Source: Ktedonobacteria bacterium brp13
Lineage (GTDB): Bacteria; Chloroflexota; Ktedonobacteria; Ktedonobacterales; Ktedonobacteraceae
Reading direction: 5' to 3'
Assembly (NCBI GenBank): GCA_015099395.1
Contig: AP024096.1
Coordinates: 620,001 to 684,000, forward strand
Length of the DNA stretch: 64,000 bases
The position numbers and the translations under genes were made by a program. Shown piece after piece: positions 55,765 through 64,000 of this stretch (position 1 is its first letter; each line of letters starts with the position of its first letter). Below the pieces are notes generated by a model. That model saw nothing but the letters and a program-made list of their open reading frames with translations. It ran no database searches and was not told the DNA's origin.

Positions 55765-58638
55765 ATGCGCGGACACAACTTCTGGTCACAGGCCATGCGC
55801 GGACACAGCTTCCGGCCACAGGTCATGCGCGGGCACAACTTCCGGTCACAGGCCTTTCTCATCAGTGACAACAGTATTACTAACTCCATAGACAATGCGA
55901 GAAGAGTAGTAGCAGACGAGAATAAAATCAACTTTGAGAAAGGATTACATGTTGGTAAAAAGAATGTAGAAGAGGGCATAGCTAAGGCACACAGGAAATT
56001 TAAAGAGAATAGAAACAATGGAGTATCTTTTAAGAAAGCAGAGGAGATCAGGCAAGCTGATCTTGACAAGGTAGATAATGCTTATAGGCAAAAGCTACAC
56101 AATGATGCCTTTGAAGTACTGAGCGGCGGCGGTGCAGAAAGTGAATTAGCAGCGTATATTTCAGGCAATAAAGCGCTAAAAGGCATTAACAAGTATATCG
56201 AAGAATCAGCTAAAAGCAAACTTGAAAAGCATCAGCAAGAGCTAGAAAAACTTAAAGTTGATACTGCCGCTATCGATAAAAAAAGTGATGCAGACTTCAA
56301 AGCCATGGTGCGCACAGATGCAGAGATAACCGCTTCCATTCAGCAGGACGTACAAACAACAAAAGCAGGTGTCATCTATGAACGCTTTGAGCAGATACAG
56401 CAGGGAATGCTAGAGGATAAGGATTTTGCGACGAAGGTCGCTCTAGCGGCCAGCGATAAATTCAAGCAAGCAAAACGTTGGCGCACTAAAAAGATTATCA
56501 ATGATAGCAGCGCGCGAACGAATAAACAAAGGCACGACAGGCTCAAAAAAGATTTTAAGGCCGTCTTTCGCGCTGCCTTTCGTGATAACCCTGACCAACC
56601 TGCCAGCACTACCGAAAAAGATGATATCGCTAAAGCCCTCAATCATCCTTCTGTACAAATAACCTTGCGAGAAGCCCAAAAAGATGTGCCCAAAGATAAA
56701 GATGAGCGCAAAACGCGTGAAGCGATGGTCAAGAATGCTATTCAAGACGCCATATTCGCTGGTATGAGCGAAAAAATGATACGGGAAGAAACCACCAGAC
56801 GTTTTTTGAAGGGTACCGAAGGATCTGTCGTAGCACATGACAGAGTACAGAAAATCGAAGCAGAAAATCCAAGCCACTATGGAGAGACACGTCTAGCGGC
56901 TGCCAGAGCAAGCAATATTCGTGAATTGCACAACCTCAAAGCCGTTGACACATCTGGAGAGGGTAAGATCCGAGACTTTCAAGAGACACACGCGCTGCAA
57001 GGCACGGATGCTCCTGACGCTACTCACGTACAGCGATATCTAAATGAACGGAAAGCACCTGCAGATATGCTGGCCCAGAAAGTAGACGAGATGAAGGCCA
57101 TGGACCCCGCTACATTCGCTGCTTTCAGGCACGCATACGAGGACAGAGCAAAGCCACAAGCGCAGGAGATTACTAACCACAAAGCAGCAATGGACCAGAT
57201 CAATCGAGACTACAACGGGCAGATAAAGCAAGCTAAAAACGATGTTGAGCAGGCAATAAAAAATAAAGAGACACCTGCTGCAGATATTCAAGCTGCAAAA
57301 GCTCGACATACAAGCCTCGTAGCAGAACGCAACAATGCAATATCTAACCTGGCAGAACGCTATCCTCTAGCAGCATTTGAACATCGGAAAGCCGTAGAAA
57401 CTGAGAATCACCAGCGAGCATCCACACTGCTTGATACACATTATAAAGTCAAGCTCGAACAAGCTCAACAAACAAGCGAGACAGTCATAGACACAGCGCG
57501 TCGTACTCGCGACAAAGAGGTAGAGAGAGCTAACAGGCAGCACACGCTCGAATTAGATACAATCTCAAAGGACAGAAGGCTTTCAGGTTCAGAAAAAGCA
57601 GAGCAACGGAAAAAAGCTAAAGATAAATTTGCGAAGACAACAGCAGAAATAGACGAGCGCTGCAAATCGGCAGAAATAGACGCCAGAAAAAAACCTGCTG
57701 ACCTGATTATCGAACGCGATACCGCAAAAGCAGAGTTAGATCGTATCTATCCGTTAGCAGCGATAGATCACAAAATAGCTGACATAAAACGATTTAAAAA
57801 AGATATGCAGACCACTATTGACAAAAAAGCTGAGAATGATGCCCGGCGTAAAAAGTTACAATCAGATATCGAATCCTTCAAAGCTAGAATAGCAGCGAAA
57901 AAGGCCAACTGGGGTCCTAAAAGAGAGAAAGCCTGGTATCTCTATAAGGAGCAACAAGAAAAGACCAGCGCGGCCAAAGAAGAATACGAGGTAGCACATG
58001 CTGAAAGCAATCATTACGAAAGATTATGGAAGAAATCTTGTGCAGAATTTGATATTATTGAGAAGGGAATCACAATAAATAACGAGAAAGTGTATCATAT
58101 ACGGGAGGAGCAGAATCAGCTACGGGAGGAGCAGAATCAGCTACGGGAGGAGCTCAAAACTTCTAGCGCTAGCACCAATGCGGATGCAATAGCAGCGATC
58201 CAGACCAAGACGGATGCGATCCAGACCAAGACGAATGATATAGCAGCGATCCAGACCCAGACGAAAGATCTCATCGAGCGAAAAGCAGACGTGGTTTCAG
58301 ATATTAAGAAGTACCAAGATGAATTTCATAAACATGAAGAAATAAGCAAGCAGAAAAAGCGAACATTAAGCCAGGAGGAGAGCGCTCTCGCCACCAGCAA
58401 AAATGACTATGAGATGACTAAAGACCGTTATGACTCTGAGGAACAGAAACGCGAAACGCATGAAGACAATCTTCGTGCCAGGGAGAAGCAACAAGAGACA
58501 TTCAGAATGCTAAGAGAAATACAGAGGTCCAATAACAGAGCCATGATCTGGTCACAGGCCCTTCAGCAGTCCTTCTCAGCGATCCAAGCACACGCAATCG
58601 GTGGCTTACAAGCCATGCTTGCCGCACTACAAAAATAA
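55765..58638 (+). CDS. large coiled-coil protein, cassette copy 2
   Basis: A 957-residue helical, highly charged coiled-coil protein, paralogue of the 50859-53495 product. The N terminus has three tandem ten-residue units MRGHNFWSQA, MRGHSFRPQV and MRGHNFRSQA (30-base DNA repeats, 55765-55854), so translation could in principle start at any of three Met codons. Relative to copy 1 it has an additional segment near residues 465-550 (NHKAAMDQINRDYNGQIKQA and onward). Repeated short units such as EEQNQLREEQNQLREE and AIQTKTDAIQTKTNDIA occur near the C terminus. No enzymatic motif or membrane helix is seen. Confidence 0.75.
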   Translation: MRGHNFWSQAMRGHSFRPQVMRGHNFRSQAFLISDNSITNSIDNARRVVADENKINFEKGLHVGKKNVEEGIAKAHRKFKENRNNGVSFKKAEEIRQADLDKVDNAYRQKLHNDAFEVLSGGGAESELAAYISGNKALKGINKYIEESAKSKLEKHQQELEKLKVDTAAIDKKSDADFKAMVRTDAEITASIQQDVQTTKAGVIYERFEQIQQGMLEDKDFATKVALAASDKFKQAKRWRTKKIINDSSARTNKQRHDRLKKDFKAVFRAAFRDNPDQPASTTEKDDIAKALNHPSVQITLREAQKDVPKDKDERKTREAMVKNAIQDAIFAGMSEKMIREETTRRFLKGTEGSVVAHDRVQKIEAENPSHYGETRLAAARASNIRELHNLKAVDTSGEGKIRDFQETHALQGTDAPDATHVQRYLNERKAPADMLAQKVDEMKAMDPATFAAFRHAYEDRAKPQAQEITNHKAAMDQINRDYNGQIKQAKNDVEQAIKNKETPAADIQAAKARHTSLVAERNNAISNLAERYPLAAFEHRKAVETENHQRASTLLDTHYKVKLEQAQQTSETVIDTARRTRDKEVERANRQHTLELDTISKDRRLSGSEKAEQRKKAKDKFAKTTAEIDERCKSAEIDARKKPADLIIERDTAKAELDRIYPLAAIDHKIADIKRFKKDMQTTIDKKAENDARRKKLQSDIESFKARIAAKKANWGPKREKAWYLYKEQQEKTSAAKEEYEVAHAESNHYERLWKKSCAEFDIIEKGITINNEKVYHIREEQNQLREEQNQLREELKTSSASTNADAIAAIQTKTDAIQTKTNDIAAIQTQTKDLIERKADVVSDIKKYQDEFHKHEEISKQKKRTLSQEESALATSKNDYEMTKDRYDSEEQKRETHEDNLRAREKQQETFRMLREIQRSNNRAMIWSQALQQSFSAIQAHAIGGLQAMLAALQK

Positions 58639-58659
58639 TCATGCAGCAGCAACCGTACT

Positions 58660-58750
58660 GCCTCGCTCGCGGGCAGAATATTACAGCCGCTAGCAATGCA
58701 AGCGGAGAAGAACAAACACTACCAGCAACAGTGGTAGCGGCGATGCTAAC
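58660..58750 (+). pseudogene. possible scar of the zinc-ribbon gene in cassette 2
   Basis: Between coiled-coil copy 2 and winged-helix copy 2, AATGCAAGCGGAGAAGAA resembles AATGTAAGCGGAGAGAAG inside the zinc-ribbon gene (53748), and CTATAAGTCGTTGGCTGCAAA resembles the sequence just after that gene (54640). A deletion of almost the whole gene would explain this. The match is short. Confidence 0.4.
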
Positions 58751-58758
58751 AAGCATCG

Positions 58759-59100
58759 CTATAAGTCGTTGGCTGCAAATATCTCTGGCAACAGGAAATA
58801 TCCATAGCCTAACACACAGTAAATATAGATACCTGTCCCACGTAGTTTGCCACGTATCCGATCGACATGTTTATCCATCATTGTGCGCGTTCTCTTGTCC
58901 AACTCACGACCATAGATTTTATATGCCAGTTCAGCATAAGAGACAGCGCGATTACTTTTCAAAGGGAGCAATAAACGATATTCAGTAGCGGTGAGCGAAA
59001 CGGTTGTGCGTCCAATCAGCAAGAGATGCTGCTCATCATTCCAAACAATCCTCGGTAGCTGCGTATCCACTAGATCACATTCTTTATATGCAACTGCCAT
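58759..59100 (-). CDS. stand-alone OmpR-type winged-helix protein, copy 2
   Basis: 113 residues, differing from copy 1 at only a handful of positions (for example LVDTQ for PVGTQ, YAELA for YTELA, EIFAAND for ETFAASD). The open frame and mostly conservative changes suggest both copies are maintained. Same tail-to-tail arrangement with the coiled-coil gene, same leader inverted repeat. It probably binds the same DNA sites as copy 1. Confidence 0.82.
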   Translation of the reverse strand: MAVAYKECDLVDTQLPRIVWNDEQHLLLIGRTTVSLTATEYRLLLPLKSNRAVSYAELAYKIYGRELDKRTRTMMDKHVDRIRGKLRGTGIYIYCVLGYGYFLLPEIFAANDL

Positions 59101-59735
59101 TTATTTCTACCTTTCCTTCTCCCAATACTTGATCACTTGTGAAATATCTACTTTCACATACAATGATTCTGGCTACACAGCATCCACAGCAGCAACCAGC
59201 GTACTCGGCACATCCACTGACACGGAGAGACAGAACCTATCTGGATACTACCGATCAGCTAAAGTGCAAAATTTAGAGAACATAACGACAATGCTTGTAC
59301 ATCCCTATCTCAAATATACATATATGCATATAAGTGTGTAAATTTACCAGTACTATTTACTCACCGTTATTTTCTGTTATATTAAATCAAATTTTACTTT
59401 TACTATTTATTTTAACCCATATTCCGCAATTTAATCAGAAGAAAAATAGCATTGTTGATAGACCGATCCAGGTAAGGAGAGAATCTGCTGACTATTCTGC
59501 CAGCAAACAAAAGATTACAGAAAATCGCTGCGCTACAGCTATGGTATTCTGTCCCTATATACCCCTATCACTTCACACAAAGCCTTGTCATACTAAACAA
59601 TATATCGGTATATCTATGCAAGAAAAGATCCCATGCACCAGGTTCACCCACACTCTCTAGAGTATGGGTACAGTGTAGGCGTTTAGTTTCTATGACGTTT
59701 AGCTTATATGACGAAGGAAGGAAAATATACTCTCA
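59101..59735. other. intergenic region of cassette 2
   Basis: No gene. It contains the inverted repeat TGTGAAA-N7-TTTCACA (59138-59158), sequence shared with 55000-55530, and the element CTGTCCCTATATACC (59549-59563) 173 bases ahead of the pseudokinase. The stretch 59340-59480 is AT-rich without features. Confidence 0.65.
59138..59158. promoter_or_regulatory. conserved inverted repeat upstream of winged-helix copy 2
   Basis: TGTGAAA-TATCTAC-TTTCACA, the counterpart of 55011-55031, with both arms unchanged although the neighbouring bases differ. Confidence 0.55.
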
Positions 59736-60752
59736 ATGGAAATGCTGTCTGTTTCCAGGTTGGGTAGCATGATACGAGGTTATACGCTGGAGAAATTACT
59801 CGCACAGGAGACGCTGACAGCGACGTATCTGGCACATACTGAAGAGATCTGGCTTGAGCAAGAGCTCAATATCACCCTTCTCTCACTCCCTGAAAGACTT
59901 TCAATACAGGAACGGGCCCATTTTGCCGAACGATTTTCACAGACAGCCCGAGCACTGATGAAGTTGCGCCACCCTTCTCTACTCCCACTCTATGGGTATG
60001 GCGATGATGCCGGTATCCCTTACCTGCTACGTCCAACTATGCCTCCAGCGATCACACTCACACAGCAGATTCAGGAACATCAGCAGTGGGCACCATCCGA
60101 AGCCTTTAAGCTCCTTGCTCCTCTTTGCAGTGCACTCGCCTATATTCATGATCAAGGATTCGTCTATCAATTCTTATCACCATCTGCCATCATGCTCACA
60201 CGCACAGGAAGTATACAAATCATCGAATTAGGTATGGCTCAGCTCTTGCGGAATATTGGATTAGAGGAGCTAGAAGACGCAAAAAAGCATCCCACCGACC
60301 ATCTCAAAGATCTAAGAGGCAACTATCTAGGCCAAGCAGAATATCTGGCACCAGAAATTGTACGTGGCGAGGCCGCCACTCCGCGCTCAGATATCTACTC
60401 ACTCGGCATTATCCTTTTCGAGCTACTGAGCGGTACACTACCTTTTACCGGCGATGATTATCTTGATACTACCCGTAAACACGTGCGGACACAGCTACCC
60501 TCAATCCATACGATCGCACCAGATGTACCGGTCGCACTAGAATTGGTCATCAACCGCGCGCTGCATCGCAATCCGGCCAATCGCTTCCCTACCATCGGAG
60601 CATTTCTGAAGGCGCTTTCTCAGGTCATCGATGAACGTCTGCATATATCGACATCCAACACGATCAATGATGTCATTCAGCAAATGTACTCGCTCTCATT
60701 TACAGCTAACACGGAAGCACCATATACTACACCCACGCGGCAACAGGGGTGA
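59736..60752 (+). CDS. protein pseudokinase (PknB-like fold)
   Basis: A 338-residue protein with the full two-lobe order of bacterial Ser/Thr kinases but no catalytic residues. The glycine loop is LLAQETLTATY, the VAIK lysine aligns with T47 (LNITLL), HRD reads YQF (144-146), the following Asn is Ala (SPSAIM), and DFG reads ELG (164-166). Structural motifs are kept: YLAPEIV (APE 205-207), SDIYSLGIILFELLSG and LHRNPANRF. It should bind partners rather than phosphorylate. The start at 59736 has AAGGAAGG at a long distance; the Met at residue 12 is possible. It precedes the HAMP-like membrane protein. Confidence 0.85.
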   Translation: MEMLSVSRLGSMIRGYTLEKLLAQETLTATYLAHTEEIWLEQELNITLLSLPERLSIQERAHFAERFSQTARALMKLRHPSLLPLYGYGDDAGIPYLLRPTMPPAITLTQQIQEHQQWAPSEAFKLLAPLCSALAYIHDQGFVYQFLSPSAIMLTRTGSIQIIELGMAQLLRNIGLEELEDAKKHPTDHLKDLRGNYLGQAEYLAPEIVRGEAATPRSDIYSLGIILFELLSGTLPFTGDDYLDTTRKHVRTQLPSIHTIAPDVPVALELVINRALHRNPANRFPTIGAFLKALSQVIDERLHISTSNTINDVIQQMYSLSFTANTEAPYTTPTRQQG

Positions 60753-60868
60753 GAGCAATGGGAAGGAGAAACGTTACACGTTACCTATACTATCTATTAT
60801 TTTAATGCTTAAAAATCTTTTCAAAATAATATAGGTACTATGAGCTATTATTTCAGGGAGAATCCGCT

Positions 60869-62020
60869 ATGGAGAAGAGTACGAAGGCGAAAGATAATTC
60901 GCCGAACGGAGAGCTTATTCGGCAGCTGTTACTGCTAGCACCGCTGCTGCCAACTGCTGCTGTTCTGCTCGTTGGCGCTTATGGTACACAGAGGATGGCA
61001 CCAGAGCATATGCTCTCTTTTGTTATCTTCTTTCTGCTCTGCGCGCTGGCTATCTTTGTTGCTACACGCAAGGTTATGAGCATGCTACAGTCGACCATCA
61101 ATAAGCCGTATGAGGAGCTTACCAACGCGTGCCGTGAATTGCTACAAGGCAATGAACACAAAGGCATCGTCCCACCAGGTGGACGCGAGGTCAAAGAACT
61201 TGCGAAAGTCATCAATGCGCTCCTTGAGAAACAGGTGCTGCTTGCTCAACAAGCAGCGCCATCACCGCTACGAAGCATGGTCACCTCTACTCAGACGCAG
61301 TCAAATGAAGCCGCACTACTCAATCAACAACTGACGACGCTGCTCAGCGAGTTGACTCCGGTCGTAAGCGGTGATCTACGGGTAAAAACATCTGTCCCGA
61401 AAGGCTATGTTGGCGTCGTTGCGGACACCTGCAACTCGTTTATAGAAGAGCTTGCGCAGTTTGTACGCTGGACACGCTATGCATCTCAGCAGGTGACAAG
61501 CTCCTCACGCGGCATTCTGGATCGCTCTATTGAGATGACCAGGACCATAGAGACAGAGATGCACCGTCTCTCCACCACCACGCAATCGGTAGAAGAGATC
61601 GTCGCCTTTGTACAGCGCTTGAGCAATACCTTGCAGCTCAGTGTTGATATCGCACAAGAGTTACAGACACAGCTAAACGAGAGTGGCACTGGAACCTATA
61701 TGGAAAGAACTATAATTAGGTACAGTACCGATGCAACGCCTCTCGCACAACTCACTATTGAGGCCCAGCGACAGACTGAGCTCCTTGAAGAGACACTCAG
61801 CTCAACAACTGAGACATCTATACGTGCCGAGGCGCTTATCGGCGAACTCTACGCAGTTGCCCAGCATCTCCATCACTCCAGTGTCGATATTTTGCGCACA
61901 GCTGAACGCATTAACGAATTAGAACAGCTAGCTGAACGCTGGAATACCGCCGCCGAAGCGTTTACGATCGCCGATATAGATGAAGATGGAGGAGCCTCAA
62001 AGCAGACCTGGCTCCTGTAA
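60869..62020 (+). CDS. membrane protein with HAMP-like and helical signalling domain
   Basis: A 383-residue protein. Two membrane helices at about 18-40 and 48-66 flank only a short loop, so no external sensor domain exists. A HAMP-like segment follows (INKPYEELTNACRELLQG...VKELAKVINALLEK), then a second HAMP-like stretch (LTPVVSGDLRVKTSVP...GVVADTCNSFIEEL) and a long helical region reminiscent of a chemoreceptor bundle, but without the conserved MCP tip. GGGAG lies eight bases before the ATG. It may relay a membrane signal to the pseudokinase or the T4SS. Confidence 0.65.
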   Translation: MEKSTKAKDNSPNGELIRQLLLLAPLLPTAAVLLVGAYGTQRMAPEHMLSFVIFFLLCALAIFVATRKVMSMLQSTINKPYEELTNACRELLQGNEHKGIVPPGGREVKELAKVINALLEKQVLLAQQAAPSPLRSMVTSTQTQSNEAALLNQQLTTLLSELTPVVSGDLRVKTSVPKGYVGVVADTCNSFIEELAQFVRWTRYASQQVTSSSRGILDRSIEMTRTIETEMHRLSTTTQSVEEIVAFVQRLSNTLQLSVDIAQELQTQLNESGTGTYMERTIIRYSTDATPLAQLTIEAQRQTELLEETLSSTTETSIRAEALIGELYAVAQHLHHSSVDILRTAERINELEQLAERWNTAAEAFTIADIDEDGGASKQTWLL

Positions 62021-62046
62021 TAAATTAAAGAACAGGCACTATTTCT

Positions 62047-62337
62047 ATGCAAACAGATACAAAAGAAAATACAGCGCTAAAACAACAGATACGTACAATC
62101 AGACAATACATCATATTACTGATCATCATCTGTATCGCCTCCCTCGCTACACTACCTGTAACGAGTATCTTCTCTATGGCACAGGCCACACCTGCGCCTG
62201 CGAGCTCTATCAATGCTGGTGAGCCACCCTATCACTGGGAAGCATGTTTCGCATGGACAGAGAAGGCTCTCTATCTAGAGATGACCAATCATACATGCAT
62301 GCCATCAGCAAAGAAACACCAGAAAAAACTCATGTAG
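62047..62337 (+). CDS. small membrane-anchored or secreted protein
   Basis: A 96-residue protein with one hydrophobic helix (about 21-44, YIILLIIICIASLATLPVTS) that may act as an uncleaved anchor or signal peptide ending near AQATP. The exported part is short and holds two cysteines (EACFAW, HTCMPS) that could form a disulfide. It starts 26 bases after the HAMP-like gene and its stop codon lies in the loop of the terminator hairpin. No family is recognised. Confidence 0.6.
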   Translation: MQTDTKENTALKQQIRTIRQYIILLIIICIASLATLPVTSIFSMAQATPAPASSINAGEPPYHWEACFAWTEKALYLEMTNHTCMPSAKKHQKKLM

Positions 62338-62349
62338 TTTTTTCTGGTG
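62317..62349. terminator. terminator ending the pseudokinase/HAMP operon
   Basis: Perfect 14-base arms CACCAGAAAAAACT (62317-62330) and AGTTTTTTCTGGTG (62336-62349) with a five-base loop. The TAG stop of the preceding ORF (62335-62337) straddles the loop and second arm. It lies between convergent genes and could act in both directions. Confidence 0.8.
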
Positions 62350-62393
62350 CTTTCTTACTAACTTACGGTCTTACTAACTTGCTTCCTTACGCG

Positions 62394-64000
62394 CTAAAAG
62401 TCGCTAGTGGTCTCATTGATCAAGCCAGCCTCATAGTCAGAGATATCGTTCTCCATCAGCTCTAGCTCTTCACGTAGCTCTTCAGAGAGGGCATCGTGAA
62501 AGGCAAATGGATCATATTTCACACCTACAACTTTTTCTTTCCCTCGCGCTTGCCGACGATACGGCCGCTCGCGCTTCGCATATGTTTCGGAGTAGGCTGG
62601 ATTGTATTCTGGGTTATGCTCGGGATTACGTTCTGGGTTATGCTCGGGATTACGTTCTGGGTTATGCTCGGGATTGCGTTCTGGGTTATGCTCTCTATAC
62701 CCCTCGCTATATGAGCCTTCATGCGTACGTTCACGCTCCGCTATGGCAGGTGAGAAGCCTTCACGTTCATAGGGCTGCTCCTCTGGCTTAAACGGTGGAA
62801 TAGACTGGGGCACCATATTAACGCTACGCAACATGGCCTCACGCAGTTTCTCGTCAATCACCTCTACAGGGCGTGTATAGCGAATACGACAACGCGTACG
62901 AATACTCTCAGCCCATTCAGGCCCTTCAGGAGTGGGAGCTTTTAATTGCAGTGAGAAGGTCGGTTGTCTCCTCCCTGCTGCCAGCGCCGAGACATAGCAG
63001 GAATTGATGTCCAGGTGCAATATATCTTCCTGATCTACACCCAGATCCTTTGAAATGAGACCGGCATCTTGCGATGACATATTAAATGAAACCGTCTGTC
63101 GTACATTCGCTTGAATCGTTGGCAGCAAGAGCGGGTTAAACTGATGCAGATATTCAAGCGATTGTGTGGAAAGAAAGAAGTTCGCCCCATATTTACGCAG
63201 CTCAGATAACACACGATAGTCGGCACCGGCAATACGTTGAAACTCGTCCAGGATGATCGAGAGACGGGCCGATCCAGTATTATTGCGCCGACCTTGCTCT
63301 TCAAGCGTACTCTGTATCAGTCCCAGCAAGGTGGCACCGATCATCGAAGAGACCTCAGTACCAACGACGCCTTTCGCAAGTTTAAAGAGAATGATTTTGC
63401 GCTCCTCGATCAGTTGCGCAAAATTGATAGTCGTGACGCCCTGACCAAGGATACGGCGCGCAACAATACTCTCAAACTTTGCGACCTTGGCGGCTACAGG
63501 CTTGATGACATCACGCTGCTGCGAAATCGATAATGGCTCATAAAATTCACGCCACCAACGGTGCAGATAATCGTCTTGAATCTGTTGCAGTAGCACATGA
63601 CAAAAATTGACATTGGTTAACAGAGGGAGGACATCAAGCAAAGTATACTGCTGTTCAGGTCCATGGATCGAATCCTGCTGAACAAGGACCTTATTCGCTT
63701 CAAAGAGTGTACGCAAGCTCATCTCAAAGGCGTTCTCCATCTGGGCACTCCAGTTGGAGGACCAGAGCTGAGAAAACATCTTCAAGAGATCAGCGATAAA
63801 CTTATCACGTCCGCGATCCAGAGTCACATCCAACGGATTCAACCCTATCAAGGCCGCCGGATCAGAAAGATCAACAAAGACAACGTCCTCCTGGCGCTCA
63901 GGCGGTACCAGGCGCAGCACGTCTTCACACAGATAGCCAAAGGGATCAACCATCACCAATCCACCCAGTTTCATCGCTTCTCGTGCAACATACTGGAGGA
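62394..64000 (-). CDS. VirD4/TraG-like coupling ATPase, 5' end outside window
   Basis: The frame is open to the right edge, so the N terminus and Walker A lie beyond the window; an ATG at 63974 is probably internal. Visible are LGGLVMVDPFGYLCEDVLRL and LIGLNPLDV, which follow Walker A in TraG/TrwB-type proteins, Walker B RLSIILDEFQRI, and the sensor-like ANFFLSTQSLEYL. Arginine-rich RRNNTGSAR precedes Walker B. The C-terminal tail has tandem NPEHNPER units and then a basic stretch RRQARGKEK. Such ATPases deliver substrate to the T4SS channel; with VirB4 it supports a transfer or secretion function for the locus. Confidence 0.82.
   Translation of the reverse strand, partial: LQYVAREAMKLGGLVMVDPFGYLCEDVLRLVPPERQEDVVFVDLSDPAALIGLNPLDVTLDRGRDKFIADLLKMFSQLWSSNWSAQMENAFEMSLRTLFEANKVLVQQDSIHGPEQQYTLLDVLPLLTNVNFCHVLLQQIQDDYLHRWWREFYEPLSISQQRDVIKPVAAKVAKFESIVARRILGQGVTTINFAQLIEERKIILFKLAKGVVGTEVSSMIGATLLGLIQSTLEEQGRRNNTGSARLSIILDEFQRIAGADYRVLSELRKYGANFFLSTQSLEYLHQFNPLLLPTIQANVRQTVSFNMSSQDAGLISKDLGVDQEDILHLDINSCYVSALAAGRRQPTFSLQLKAPTPEGPEWAESIRTRCRIRYTRPVEVIDEKLREAMLRSVNMVPQSIPPFKPEEQPYEREGFSPAIAERERTHEGSYSEGYREHNPERNPEHNPERNPEHNPERNPEHNPEYNPAYSETYAKRERPYRRQARGKEKVVGVKYDPFAFHDALSEELREELELMENDISDYEAGLINETTSDF
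62607..62690 (-). repeat. 24-base tandem repeat in coupling ATPase tail
   Basis: About three and a half units of a 24-base repeat (GGGTTATGCTCGGGATTACG on the plus strand, plus TTCT) encode NPEHNPER. The units are almost identical, which suggests recent expansion. Confidence 0.85.

Noticed and set aside
59736..60752. Active Ser/Thr protein kinase
   Set aside because: Lys, HRD and DFG residues are all replaced.
62607..62690. Direct repeats as possible CRISPR or iterons
   Set aside because: In-frame 24-base units encoding NPEHNPER in the coupling ATPase tail.

Overview
The window looks like chromosomal DNA of a sporulating, filamentous Chloroflexota bacterium of the Ktedonobacteria type. This is an inference from protein style and architecture (XRE/NB-ARC/TPR regulator, an F420-type DDN-family enzyme, several MFS and ABC-F exporters, a monoderm-type VirB4/PrgI secretion system, about 50% GC); no rRNA or marker search was possible. 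No tRNA, rRNA, CRISPR array, transposase, integrase or relaxase was seen.

Left part (1-30.7 kb): mostly ordinary metabolism and export. It holds a CzrA-like ArsR sensor with a His-rich NicO metal exporter (0.8-2.1 kb), MFS transporters, a PstB-like ATPase that has lost its second-half catalytic motifs (3.9-4.8 kb), a malonyl-CoA-synthetase-like ligase, argF, a CPBP protease, an XRE regulator divergent from an SDR, the divergent pyrC/pyrD pair, a tagaturonate epimerase (uxaE), DoxX, a large HTH-NB-ARC-TPR regulator, and an orphan GltD-type multi-Fe-S flavoprotein. Three copies of a MITE-like inverted-repeat element lie at 4.8, 12.6 and 13.0 kb. At 26.5-30.2 kb an ABC-F protein and an MFS_3 exporter are divergently transcribed. 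Each is preceded by a short leader ORF, and the ABC-F leader has a consensus promoter and a hairpin at its stop codon, an arrangement like inducible macrolide-type resistance pairs.

Right part (30.8-64 kb): a type IV secretion/conjugation-like locus. A minus-strand operon (44.2 to 34.3 kb) reads VirB6-like, CHAP/transglycosylase lipoprotein, VirB2-like pilin, PrgI (VirB3-like), VirB4 ATPase, a two-TM protein with NPFDDE repeats, and a beta-propeller/3D-domain lipoprotein. A VirD4/TraG-type coupling ATPase runs off the right edge. Around it are an Hsp70 with a J-like partner, a DTR-repeat protein, a GT39 glycosyltransferase, a 1.1 kaa HerA/DUF87 ATPase, and a cassette present as two diverged tandem copies (coiled-coil protein, zinc-ribbon membrane protein, convergent stand-alone winged-helix regulator, pseudokinase). 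Copy 1 has lost the pseudokinase except for a short remnant and copy 2 has lost the zinc-ribbon gene.

A short element close to CTGTCCCTTTATCCC recurs in front of the Hsp70, VirB6, DTR-repeat, HerA, coiled-coil-2 and pseudokinase genes. It suggests that these units form one regulon. This T4SS-linked set (HerA ATPase, giant coiled coils, pseudokinase, HAMP-like membrane protein, winged-helix regulators and dedicated Hsp70) is the best candidate for an undescribed system in the window.
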